A stretch of 64,000 nt of DNA from Elusimicrobiota bacterium (GTDB lineage: Bacteria > Elusimicrobiota > Elusimicrobia > UBA1565): NCBI GenBank assembly GCA_016196755.1, contig JACPXC010000059.1, forward strand, positions 1 to 64,000, in the 5' to 3' direction. A program made the position numbers and the translations under genes. Within the stretch, counting starts at the first letter, position 1. Each line of letters opens with the position of its first letter. Positions 25,870 to 33,524 of this stretch are shown one piece after another. A model generated the notes under the pieces. That model saw nothing but the letters and a program-made list of their open reading frames with translations, was not told the DNA's origin and did not search any database.

Positions 25870-25885
25870 CGTACCAGTCGGTACG
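25870..25885. promoter_or_regulatory. TetR-type operator in front of rhodanese gene
   Basis: CGTACC-AGTC-GGTACG, a perfect 6-bp inverted repeat with a 4-base centre, abutting the TATAAA -10 box. The core TACCAGTCGGTA recurs at the tetR promoter. Confidence 0.7.
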
Positions 25886-25903
25886 CCTTTCCGTCAAAAA
25901 AAA

Positions 25904-26506
25904 TCAACCCTTCCTCAGCATCGCCCCCAGATACGCCTTGAACTGCTCGACCGAGCGCCCGATGACCGCGGCGTCCTGGTTGGCCTTGGCCAAGAGGATG
26001 GCGCCCTCGATGGCGGCGATGAAGTGCTCGGCCGCCGCCTTGGGGTCGAGGGCGGCCTTCGGAGCGTGCGTCTGCTTGGCCTTCGCGATCTCCCGCGCCA
26101 GATGCGCGGCCCAGGCGTTGAAGGCGGCGGCCACAGCCTCGCGGATCGGCTTTATGGCGGTCAGTTCCTGAGAGAAAGTCCCCAAAAGGCAGCCTTTCCC
26201 GAGGGAGCCGTCCTTGGCCATGCGCGCGTAGCTGTCGGCGTAGTGGTAGACCCGCTCGAGCGCATCGTCCGAGTTGCCGAACATCGCCGCGTGGATCTCT
26301 TGGCGTGCGGCGGTCCAGCGCTCGATCAGGGCCTTGCCGAGCTCGTCTTTGCTGTCGAAATAGTGGAAGAAGCAGCCCTTGGTGACTCCGGCGTTCTCGC
26401 AGATCTCATCGACGCTGGTGGCCGGGAAGCCCTTGGCCAGCATGAGCTCGCGCGCGGCGTCGAGGAGCCGGGTGCGGGTCGGGGGGTTGGGGGTCGCCGT
26501 TCTCAT
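25904..26506 (-). CDS. TetR/AcrR-family repressor
   Basis: A 200-residue regulator. The N-terminal helix-turn-helix reads RLLDAARELMLAKGFPATSVDEICENAGVTKGCFFHYFDSKDELGKAL, typical of TetR proteins. The C-terminal 130 residues are the ligand-binding/dimerisation helices, of the TetR_C group found near redox and sulfur genes. The operator sequence occurs at its own start and at the rhodanese promoter, so autoregulation plus control of rhodanese is predicted. A -10 TATAAT (26529-26524) lies 17 bases upstream of the ATG. Confidence 0.88.
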   Translation of the reverse strand: MRTATPNPPTRTRLLDAARELMLAKGFPATSVDEICENAGVTKGCFFHYFDSKDELGKALIERWTAARQEIHAAMFGNSDDALERVYHYADSYARMAKDGSLGKGCLLGTFSQELTAIKPIREAVAAAFNAWAAHLAREIAKAKQTHAPKAALDPKAAAEHFIAAIEGAILLAKANQDAAVIGRSVEQFKAYLGAMLRKG

Positions 26507-26507
26507 A

Positions 26508-26529
26508 CCTACCAGTCGGTATTATTATA
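26508..26529 (-). promoter_or_regulatory. tetR promoter with overlapping operator
   Basis: TATAAT (26529-26524) followed by the operator core TACCAGTCGGTA (26510-26521), directly before the ATG at 26506. Repressor binding would cover the transcription start. Confidence 0.65.
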
Positions 26530-26534
26530 GGCTC

Positions 26535-28130
26535 TCAAGCGCCTTTTGTCAAGACCGTCAACGCGCCCTCCGCGGCTTTGATCCCGCGGTACTGCGCCTC
26601 TTCGAAGAGCGAGAAGCCCGACAGGTCGGAGTGCCCGAAGTGGATGCGCCCGCGCGGCCGCAAGGCCGCCAGCCGCTCTTTCCCGAACATGAACCCCGGC
26701 GCGGGCCGGATCATCCCATGGCCCCATGTCCAGACGTCCAGACGTCTGACGCTGGAAGAGACCCCCGGCAGGGCGCGCTCCAGGTCATCGAGCACACGGT
26801 CGCGGTGAGCCGCCCACGGCGTCTTCTCCAGAGAAGCTCTCTGCGCCGCCGGCTCGCCGTCGGCGTAGGCATGATAGTGCGTCCACACGGTGCTCCGTCC
26901 ACGCGGCCCCATCTTCTGGTGCGTGGCCACGACGTAGCCGAGCGACTCGCCCTTGTAGAAGACGTTGTCCCAGGCCGGCTCCGCGCCGATGCCGCTCGGC
27001 GGATCCTCGAGAGTCAGGTTGCTCACGGTCCAGGGGGCATATTGGAACGCCGCGCTGACCCCGAGTCCGGCGACGACGCGCGCCGCCACGAAACGCGGCA
27101 GAGCGATCACGGCCGACTTAGCCGTCACACGGGTCACGGAACCCGTATCGACGTCCATAAGATCGGCCTCGACGCCCGAGCGGGTCTCTTCGACCCGGAT
27201 GACCAGCACGCCGGTCTTGAGCCGTTGCTCGAGAGGCTCCGCCAGCCTTTTCACCAGCCAGCCGTTCCCCTCCGGCCAGGTCAGGACCGAGTCGTCGGCC
27301 CCGCGCGCGGCGAAGTAGTGGATGCCGGCCCAGGCCGAGGTCGACTCGAGGCGCGCGCCGAAGTCGTCGCGGCAGGCGTAGTCGGCGTACCAGCGGATGC
27401 GCTCCCCCGTGAAGCCCTCGCGCGTCAGCCAATCGCCGAAAGAGAGGGCGTCCAGCGCCAGGAGCTCAGGGTCGCTCGAGGAGCGCACCATGGGGACGGC
27501 GAACGCCGGACGGCCGTCCTTGGTCTTGAGGCGCCTAAACGACTCCATGCGCGCCTCGAACCGGCCGCGCTCCTCCTCCTCGACGGAGCTAATCCCGACG
27601 CTCGGGTAGAGCCCGCTCTCCCAGCGGCCATGCGAGAAGATGCGCTCCTCGGGGTCGTGGCAGAGCCAGCGCTCATCGAAGACCGGACGGCCGGCGGCGT
27701 CGCTTCCGGTGACGACGCCGTATTCTTTGAGGAGCTCGACGACGGCGTTCGAGCCGGCGTCCGGCAGCGGGAGATAATGCGCGCCCCAAGGGTAGGCGCT
27801 GACCGGACCCTCCCCCCAGCGCGCGTTGCCGCCGGCCTGCGGCTCGAGCTCCGTGACGAGGAAGTCCTCGACTCCGGCCTGACGCAGGCGCCGCGCGGCG
27901 GAAAGCCCCGCGGCGCCGCCGCCGGCGATCAGGACTGCGCTCTTTCGGAAAGCGGACGGAGCGGGAAGCGAGCCGGCGCGCAGCTTGTGGCCGGCCGTCT
28001 TGTTGGGACCGAGGAGGGAGCCCTCTATATGGCCGCGCGCGTCGCGCCACGGCCATACCGCGGCGCCCACCGCGGCGGCGCCGGCGGCCAGGAGCGCCCG
28101 CCGCGTCAGTCGGGGGCTATCTTGCGCCAT
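26535..28130 (-). CDS. Tat-exported FAD-dependent amine-oxidase-like oxidoreductase
   Basis: A 531-residue flavoprotein. The N-terminus TRRALLAAG (R10-R11) plus hydrophobic region is a twin-arginine signal, so it is probably folded with FAD and exported. The dinucleotide fold is GGGAAG (70-75) with acidic E94 in TELEPQAGG; the C-terminal FAD motif is RIHFGHSDLSGFSLFEEAQYRG. The family includes polyamine and monoamine oxidases, but the substrate is not known here. The start at 28130 is chosen for the Tat motif; it overlaps the upstream spermidine-synthase-like gene by 25 bases. Last gene of the eight-gene operon. Confidence 0.82.
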   Translation of the reverse strand: MAQDSPRLTRRALLAAGAAAVGAAVWPWRDARGHIEGSLLGPNKTAGHKLRAGSLPAPSAFRKSAVLIAGGGAAGLSAARRLRQAGVEDFLVTELEPQAGGNARWGEGPVSAYPWGAHYLPLPDAGSNAVVELLKEYGVVTGSDAAGRPVFDERWLCHDPEERIFSHGRWESGLYPSVGISSVEEEERGRFEARMESFRRLKTKDGRPAFAVPMVRSSSDPELLALDALSFGDWLTREGFTGERIRWYADYACRDDFGARLESTSAWAGIHYFAARGADDSVLTWPEGNGWLVKRLAEPLEQRLKTGVLVIRVEETRSGVEADLMDVDTGSVTRVTAKSAVIALPRFVAARVVAGLGVSAAFQYAPWTVSNLTLEDPPSGIGAEPAWDNVFYKGESLGYVVATHQKMGPRGRSTVWTHYHAYADGEPAAQRASLEKTPWAAHRDRVLDDLERALPGVSSSVRRLDVWTWGHGMIRPAPGFMFGKERLAALRPRGRIHFGHSDLSGFSLFEEAQYRGIKAAEGALTVLTKGA

Positions 28131-29605
28131 TCCGACTCGTAGTAGCGCACCAGGGACTGCGTGCCGAGGCGGTTGGGTTCCGCGTCGAGGCGCGCCATGT
28201 CGGCCGGGAACTTGAACAGGCTGGGCGCTGTGGCGGCGTCGAGGAACTTGAGCCCCGGCGGGAACACCCTGGGCACCCGGTACGGGGAGGTCGCCCCGAG
28301 CACGTAGCCCCATTCCCCGAAGGACGGGACGTAGGCGTGGTAGGGATGGGTGTCAAAGCCCGCCTCGCGCATCGTGCGCTCCACGCACCAGAACGAACGC
28401 CGCGCAAAAAGCGGCGAGGTGGCCTGGACCACCAGCGAGCCGCCGGGAGCCAGTCGCCGGCGAGCCATCGTAAAGAAGGTCTCGGAGTAGAGCTTGCCGA
28501 TCGAGTAGTTCGAAGGGTCCGGAAAGTCCGCCACCATGAAGTCGAAGGGGCCCTCGTTGTCCTCCAGCCATTGGAAAGCGTCGGCGTTGACGATCGTGAC
28601 CTTGGGCGAGCGCAGGGCGCCGGCGTTTAGGCTGGCAAGGGCGTCGTTGTCGCGGAACAGGCGCGTCATCTCGGGGTCGAGGTCGACTAAGGTCACCGAC
28701 CCGACCCGCGGGTCCTTGAGGATCTCGCGCACCGCCATCCCGTCGCCGCCGCCCATGACGAGGACCCTCTCCGGCGCGCGGAGGGCTCCCAAGCCCGGAT
28801 GGACCAGCGCCTCGTGGTAGCGGTACTCGTCGCGCGAGGCGAACTGCAGGTGGCCGTTGAGGAAAAGGCGCATGTCGTCCTTCCAGCGGGTGAGGACGAT
28901 GCGCTGGTAGCCGCTGGAGCGCGCCAGCACCACCTCGTCCGAGTAGAGCCCCGCCTCCGCAAACGAGGTGATCTCGCCCGAGAAGACCAGCCCCGCCACA
29001 AGCGCCGCCAGGGCTGCCAGGCACTGACCGCGCAGGGAGTCGCGTCCCGGCAGCTGCTCGCGAAAGACGTGGACGCCCCAGAGCCCCACCGCGGCGTTGG
29101 CGATGCCGAAGACGAAGCTCGTGGCCAACAGCCCCAGCTTCGGGATGAGGACCAGCGGGAACAGGACCGAGGCCACCAGCGCCCCCGCGTAGTCGAGGGC
29201 CAGGACCTGCCCGACCAGGTCCTTGAACTGGAGCCGCTCCTTGAGCAGGCGCATGAGCAGGGGGATCTCCATGCCCACCAGCGCCCCGATGGCGGCCACG
29301 ACGAGGTAGAGCAGGATCCGGAACCCCGCCACGTGGGGGAAGGCGGCAAACAGCAGGGCCGCCGAGAACCCGCCCGTGACGCCGAGCAGGGCCTCGATCT
29401 GGATGAAGCGCGCCGCCAGGCCCCGGCCGATGAAGCGCGAGAGCCAGGAGCCCACCCCCATCGCGCAGAGGTAGGTCCCGATCACCGTCGAGAACTGCAG
29501 GACGCTGTCGCCCAGCAGATAGCTCGCCAAGGCGCCGGCCACGAGCTCGTAGACGAGCCCGCAGACGGCGATGACGACGATGGAGGCGTAGAGCGCCAGC
29601 GTCAC
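28106..29605 (-). CDS. Membrane spermidine-synthase-like protein
   Basis: A 499-residue protein: seven or so membrane spans (residues about 1-215), then a spermidine-synthase/aminopropyltransferase fold. Motifs include GYQRIVLTRW, the SAM/dcSAM site VMGGGDGMAVREIL, acidic VDLDPEM, NADAFQWL and DFPDPSNYSIGKLYS. It therefore belongs to the polyamine aminopropyltransferase group with membrane N-terminus. The start is set at GTG 29605, since the longer frame overlaps DUF350 with unlike sequence. It may aminopropylate a membrane or envelope substrate; that is inference from the operon. Confidence 0.82.
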   Translation of the reverse strand: MTLALYASIVVIAVCGLVYELVAGALASYLLGDSVLQFSTVIGTYLCAMGVGSWLSRFIGRGLAARFIQIEALLGVTGGFSAALLFAAFPHVAGFRILLYLVVAAIGALVGMEIPLLMRLLKERLQFKDLVGQVLALDYAGALVASVLFPLVLIPKLGLLATSFVFGIANAAVGLWGVHVFREQLPGRDSLRGQCLAALAALVAGLVFSGEITSFAEAGLYSDEVVLARSSGYQRIVLTRWKDDMRLFLNGHLQFASRDEYRYHEALVHPGLGALRAPERVLVMGGGDGMAVREILKDPRVGSVTLVDLDPEMTRLFRDNDALASLNAGALRSPKVTIVNADAFQWLEDNEGPFDFMVADFPDPSNYSIGKLYSETFFTMARRRLAPGGSLVVQATSPLFARRSFWCVERTMREAGFDTHPYHAYVPSFGEWGYVLGATSPYRVPRVFPPGLKFLDAATAPSLFKFPADMARLDAEPNRLGTQSLVRYYESEWRKIAPD

Positions 29606-29610
29606 GGTCG

Positions 29611-29847
29611 CTAGCCCGAGATCGCGGCCGCGATGATGAGGGCCAAGGCCAGCGTACCGGCGCCGACCACGGTCGCCAGGGCGCGGTTCTGCTTCTCGAT
29701 GAGCTCGCGCCAAAGGTCGTAGGGCGTGAGCTTGTCGACCACGAGGAAGGCGGCCGCAAAGACCACGGTACCTAGGAGCGAATAGACGACGGCGGCGGCG
29801 AGGTGGTTCGGGTCGAGGACGGTGCGCATGGAGGCCTCCGGATTCAT
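29611..29847 (-). CDS. DUF350 small membrane protein
   Basis: A 78-residue protein with two membrane spans (about residues 15-37 and 58-76) separated by a polar loop LTPYDLWRELIEKQNRA, the DUF350 (YjfL-like) pattern. DUF350 proteins often stand next to DUF4178 and spermidine-synthase-like genes. The ATG overlaps the upstream stop (ATGA). The role is probably structural or channel-like; unproven. Confidence 0.8.
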   Translation of the reverse strand: MNPEASMRTVLDPNHLAAAVVYSLLGTVVFAAAFLVVDKLTPYDLWRELIEKQNRALATVVGAGTLALALIIAAAISG

Positions 29848-30026
29848 TTTCCTGTATGGGTGCGATAGTGATATTGGTAGTGCGAACGATACGAACCGGG
29901 GTTGCTGCGCACGCTCCTGGGCACGGACTTCACCTCGTCGGTGCCGGTGAAGGTGAACCCGAACAGGCAGGCCCAGCCCAGCCAGCCTAGCACAGCCAAC
30001 GCCCAGAGCGGGTACCAGCGCTTCAT
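29844..30026 (-). CDS. Small single-TM protein (60 residues)
   Basis: A 60-residue protein beginning MKRWYPLWALAVLGWLGWACLF, one transmembrane span, then a Ser/Tyr/His-rich tail ending YRTHTGK. It joins its neighbours by 4-base ATGA overlaps on both sides, which is the main evidence that it is real. The Tyr/His tail could bind metal or membrane surfaces. No family recognised. Confidence 0.7.
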   Translation of the reverse strand: MKRWYPLWALAVLGWLGWACLFGFTFTGTDEVKSVPRSVRSNPGSYRSHYQYHYRTHTGK

Positions 30027-31363
30027 TCGTCGTCGTCCTCGGAGGTGACCATCGGGTGGTCGCTCTCGGCCCAGCGCGCCATCTCGAAGGAACGGCGGCG
30101 CAGGTAGACCCAGGCGAAGGGCAGGAGCAGGAACGCCCAAGCCCACGCCAGATGGTCCGGGCGCGGATGGTCCCACATCACCTGGACGTTGTAGCCGACG
30201 CCCCCGGTCGGGACCTCGGGGTCGATGACCAGGTAGTAGCGCCCGGGCGGCACGCGCGAAAGATAGGCGACGTCGCTCTGAGAGCCCTCGCTCCAGCTCT
30301 CGCCGTCCTCGCGTCCCCAGTAGTAGCTGAGCTCGCGCTCGAAGTGAAGCGCGGCGTCGGTCTCGTCGTTGACCAGCGCCATGCGGAAGAAGGCCCAGGA
30401 GTTGCCGATGTTGGTGTCGAGGCGCACGCGCACCGAGGCCGGACGGCTCCCGTCGAACGTGAAGACCGGCGTCACGACCGCCTTCTCGGCCACGGCCGGG
30501 TCGGCCGTGAAGGTGCCCGTATAGACGACGCTGCGCTTGGAGAACATCATCGCGGCGACGAACACGGCCAGCGCCGCCGCCGCGGCCAGGCTCCCCCAGA
30601 GCCCGACGACCGACCAGGCCTCGTCGTGCGGGTTGGGCTGGGCCGGCGCCGCGGAGCGCCGGGCGGGCGGCTCGCCCTCGAGGCCGAAGCCCGCCCAGAC
30701 CTCGGAGGGCTCCAGGTAGACCCCGTGGGTCCAGGTGCGGTCCGAGCCGGTGCGCTCCTCGGAGAGCAAAAACGGCGGGGCGATGAAGTCGCGGGTCTGG
30801 GCCTCGTCGCCGACCCTGACGCGCCAGGGGAACTCGCCGAGCACGAAGCCGACCTTGGGCCAGCCGGTCTGGAAGTGCGCGTAGCTGCGCTCCAAGTGCT
30901 CGATGCGCGGCGACAGCGACTCGTCGGAATTGTTCTCGTAGGCCGAATCGCGCGGGTCGGCGGCGATACCCTCGAAGGCCTCCTTCACGCGCCGGGCCGG
31001 GGCCGCCGTCGAGGCGCCGGGCCGCGGCAGCGGCGGCGGAGCCTGGCTCGCGCCCTTGCCGATGAGGCTGTCGACCTTGAGCTCGGCGCGCAGCTTTTGG
31101 ACCTCGCCGGCGTCGAGCCACAATCCGCCGCAGGCCGGGCAGCGGTCGGCCGTGACGATGGTCCCGGCGGCCGCCCCGCGCACGAGCTGTTGGCCGTCGC
31201 GCGGGCAGAGGCGCTCGGTCGGCCCCTCGCCGGCGACGGCCACCGTCAGCGACATGTCGGCCAGGTCGTACCAGACCCCGTGGCAGGCCGGGCAGAAGTC
31301 GACCTCGGTGCCGTCCTCGAAGCGGCGGGTCTCGAGCGGGGCGCGGCAGGCGGGACAGTTCAC
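30023..31363 (-). CDS. Zinc-ribbon membrane protein with DUF4178-associated C-terminal region
   Basis: A 446-residue protein starting with GTG. Two TFIIB-type zinc ribbons are at the N-terminus (C3/C6...C24/C27 and C53...C75/C78). The middle region contains FVLGEFPWRVRVGDEAQTRDFIAPPFLLS and WTHGVYLEPSEVWAGFGL then QPNP, a pattern I associate with the end of DUF4178 proteins. Two transmembrane segments lie near residues 250-275 and 405-425. It overlaps the upstream gene by GTGA. The protein seems to be part of a DUF4178 machine divided over several genes; zinc ribbons may bind other subunits. Confidence 0.72.
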   Translation of the reverse strand: MNCPACRAPLETRRFEDGTEVDFCPACHGVWYDLADMSLTVAVAGEGPTERLCPRDGQQLVRGAAAGTIVTADRCPACGGLWLDAGEVQKLRAELKVDSLIGKGASQAPPPLPRPGASTAAPARRVKEAFEGIAADPRDSAYENNSDESLSPRIEHLERSYAHFQTGWPKVGFVLGEFPWRVRVGDEAQTRDFIAPPFLLSEERTGSDRTWTHGVYLEPSEVWAGFGLEGEPPARRSAAPAQPNPHDEAWSVVGLWGSLAAAAALAVFVAAMMFSKRSVVYTGTFTADPAVAEKAVVTPVFTFDGSRPASVRVRLDTNIGNSWAFFRMALVNDETDAALHFERELSYYWGREDGESWSEGSQSDVAYLSRVPPGRYYLVIDPEVPTGGVGYNVQVMWDHPRPDHLAWAWAFLLLPFAWVYLRRRSFEMARWAESDHPMVTSEDDDE

Positions 31364-31752
31364 GGCGGCGCCTTCCCCGGCGGCTCGGTCAGGGTCTCAT
31401 AGAACATCCAATGGCCGTCCGACTCGGTCAGCCAGCGAAAGCCCTTGAGGGGGTTGTGCAGGAGGTACTCGCCCCAGGCGTAGTCCACGCCGTAGTAGCG
31501 CACCGCGCGGCGCATGAAGCCGATGCACTCCCACTTCTCGCCGCGCAGGACCCCCCTGGTCCCGAGCCCGATGAGCGGAGTGAACGTCATGGCCGACGTG
31601 TAGCGCGAGAGCAGCTTGTGGGCGGGGTCCTGGGCGTCGGCCACCGAGCCGCAGAACTCGCAGGCCACCGCCTCGCTGCGCCCCGGGGCGCGCACGGTCA
31701 GCGGGGCGCCGCAGCCGGGACAGGGAAACGCCGCGGCCTGCGGCGCGCTCAC
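31360..31752 (-). CDS. DUF4178 protein with zinc ribbon
   Basis: A 130-residue protein starting with GTG. A zinc ribbon (CPGCGAP at C11/C14, CEFCGS at C31/C34) precedes a DUF4178 domain (LIGLGTRGVLRGEKWECIGFMRRAVRYYGVDYAWGEYLLHNPLKGFRWL). It overlaps both neighbours by four bases. Cellular role unknown. It probably acts with the second DUF4178 protein and the zinc-ribbon membrane protein. Confidence 0.75.
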   Translation of the reverse strand: MSAPQAAAFPCPGCGAPLTVRAPGRSEAVACEFCGSVADAQDPAHKLLSRYTSAMTFTPLIGLGTRGVLRGEKWECIGFMRRAVRYYGVDYAWGEYLLHNPLKGFRWLTESDGHWMFYETLTEPPGKAPP

Positions 31753-32378
31753 CAGCCCTCGGGCATGCGCAGGTTGGTCAGAGCCAGTTCCTCGGCCTTG
31801 ACGTAGCGGCCGAGAAACAGGAGCGGCTTCTCCTCGGAGTAGTCGAGCGTGGCGAAGCCCCCGCCCTCGGCGGCCAGGTCCGCCAGCGGCGCCTTCTCGC
31901 CCAGCGGCGGCCTAAACGGCAACTCGCCCTGCGCCGAGAGGTAGCTCGCCGTGCGCAGGTCGGCCACCTCGAAGCGCTGGCCCATGAGGGCCAGGCGCTT
32001 GCCGACCGCGAGCTCGGAGAAGGCCGGCAGGGGCTTGTCGGGCTCGCGGCGGAAGCTCACCGCATAGGTGCCCTGCGCCTCGCCGAGCCAGCCCTGGTCC
32101 TGGTTGTCGAAGAGCAGGAACCACTCGTTCCAGAGCCCATCGTCGAAGCGCATCTGCAGCCGGCCGGCCGCCGTGAACGGAACGCCCTGCCAGCGTCCCT
32201 CGGTGCCGACCTGGATCACGCTGCCGTCCTCGATGAGCGCGGCCGCCTTGCCGAGCGCCTCGAAGTCCAAGTCCTTGCGGAAGAGCTGGCTCTTGCAGTT
32301 GGGGCAGACGCTGAGCAGGGACACGCTCGAACGGAAAGTAACGGGCGCCCCGCAGGAGGGGCAGGCGGCTTCACGCAT
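31749..32378 (-). CDS. DUF4178 protein with N-terminal zinc ribbon
   Basis: A 209-residue protein: zinc ribbon CPSCGAP (C6/C9) with CPNCKS (C25/C28), then a DUF4178 domain centred on GSVIQVGTEGRWQGVPFTAAGRLQMRFDDGLWNEWFLLFDNQDQGWLGEAQG. It has no membrane segment. DUF4178 proteins recur with DUF350 and SpeE-like genes in other bacteria. It starts 8 bases inside the upstream membrane-protein gene, the usual tight spacing of this operon. Confidence 0.75.
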   Translation of the reverse strand: MREAACPSCGAPVTFRSSVSLLSVCPNCKSQLFRKDLDFEALGKAAALIEDGSVIQVGTEGRWQGVPFTAAGRLQMRFDDGLWNEWFLLFDNQDQGWLGEAQGTYAVSFRREPDKPLPAFSELAVGKRLALMGQRFEVADLRTASYLSAQGELPFRPPLGEKAPLADLAAEGGGFATLDYSEEKPLLFLGRYVKAEELALTNLRMPEGW

Positions 32379-33453
32379 GGGCGGGGGATTGTCCCTTTAG
32401 CGCCGGCCCTCGGTCAACGCCGAGCGCCCCCCGCAGGCCCGGGCTCGAGCCGTCGAGGCGCCAGATGTAGGCGTCGAGGACGTAGTGCGTGGCCTGCGGC
32501 AGGGCCAACAGCGGCACAAGCACGGCGAGCGCCGCCGCCCCGAGGCCCGGCTCGCCGAAGACGCTTAAGGCCGGGAACTGCGCGCCGTGCTCGCGCCAGA
32601 CGAGCAGGTCCCAGAGCCCCTCCTCCCCGTAGGCCAAGGCCAGCGGCAGGAGCAGGAAGAGCGCCCCCCAGACCGCCGCGGGCGCGGCGCGCAGGGGCCG
32701 CGGGCGCGCGGCGCTGACCCAGACCAAGGCGAAGTACGGCGCGCCATGGGCGACGACGTTGGTCAGCGTGAAGGCCAGGTCCGAGTCGCAGGCGACGATG
32801 CCGGTCCACCAGGCCGCGGCCGTGCCGAGAACGACGCCGAGCCGGCCTGGATGGGAGGGACGGGCGCGGACCGCTTGGCGCAGGACCCAAGCGGCGAGGA
32901 TCCCCGCGTACAGCAGGCCGGCCGGCGCGGCCAAGCCGGCGGGAAGGCGCAGGAAGTCGCCGGCCACGAACCACTCGAAAGGACGCGGGGTGGCATGCCA
33001 ATAGACCAGCGGGTAGAGCATCCCGCCGTAGAGCGCGGCCCGGTCGAGGAGGTCGTCGGCACGCGGGGCGGGCCCTTCCAAACGCTGATAGAGTCGCAAG
33101 AACCCATACTGCTGGCGCACGAAATGGAATACCGCCAGGTAGGCCAGGACCCGCCAAAAGCCCAGCGGCCCGGTGAAGCGATAGAGCAGGGCCCCCGCCG
33201 CCCAACACAGCACCGGCACCCCGGCGTAGAGTCCCGGCCGGCGGCGCAGCTCCGCGCCGTCGAGATAGGTGCGCCAGAGCGAGGACCAGACGTGGGCCAC
33301 GTCGACGCCGACGACGAGGAAGAGCCAGGCCCAGGGCGGAACCTCGCCCGAGCGCAGGGCCGGAAAAAGCGCCACGGCTGCCGCTGCCGCGGCCGGCGGC
33401 CCGACGATGAAGGTCAGGTCGAAGCCGCGCGAGCGGACCCACGGATACGCCAT
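32371..33453 (-). CDS. Polytopic membrane protein with His motifs, first gene of the operon
   Basis: A 360-residue protein with about nine hydrophobic segments. Conserved-looking motifs are VGVDVAHVWSSLWRTYLD, FHFVRQQYGFLRLY and, near the C-terminus, LPQATHYVLDAYIWRLDG; the spaced histidines could form a metal site, as in membrane hydroxylases or desaturases, but no family is assigned. The start at 33453 has TACAAT exactly six bases upstream and no Shine-Dalgarno, so the whole eight-gene message probably begins at its start codon. Confidence 0.7.
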   Translation of the reverse strand: MAYPWVRSRGFDLTFIVGPPAAAAAAVALFPALRSGEVPPWAWLFLVVGVDVAHVWSSLWRTYLDGAELRRRPGLYAGVPVLCWAAGALLYRFTGPLGFWRVLAYLAVFHFVRQQYGFLRLYQRLEGPAPRADDLLDRAALYGGMLYPLVYWHATPRPFEWFVAGDFLRLPAGLAAPAGLLYAGILAAWVLRQAVRARPSHPGRLGVVLGTAAAWWTGIVACDSDLAFTLTNVVAHGAPYFALVWVSAARPRPLRAAPAAVWGALFLLLPLALAYGEEGLWDLLVWREHGAQFPALSVFGEPGLGAAALAVLVPLLALPQATHYVLDAYIWRLDGSSPGLRGALGVDRGPALKGQSPAHA

Positions 33454-33465
33454 GGGCCCATTGTA
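33454..33465 (-). promoter_or_regulatory. -10 box of the eight-gene operon, six bases from start
   Basis: Leftward GGC TACAAT (33465-33460) then six bases to the ATG at 33453. The divergent gene at 33525 has the same design 60 bases away. Confidence 0.5.
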
Positions 33466-33512
33466 GCCCAAAGCCTAGGCCCCTAGGCCCAACCACCTTC
33501 GGGGGAGCCCGC

Positions 33513-33524
33513 TATCCTTAATAG
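33513..33524 (+). promoter_or_regulatory. -10 box six bases from start codon
   Basis: GC TATCCT (33513-33518) then six bases (TAATAG) to the ATG at 33525. No Shine-Dalgarno. Confidence 0.5.

Noticed and set aside
26732-26747. Second copy of the methyltransferase palindrome with one mismatch
   Set aside because: It lies inside the coding sequence of the FAD oxidoreductase in a conserved position (RLDVWTWG) and has no promoter nearby, so it is probably coincidence.
29844-31121. 425-codon leftward frame
   Set aside because: Only its last 60 codons belong to a real gene (29844-30026); the rest is a shadow of the zinc-ribbon membrane protein in another frame.
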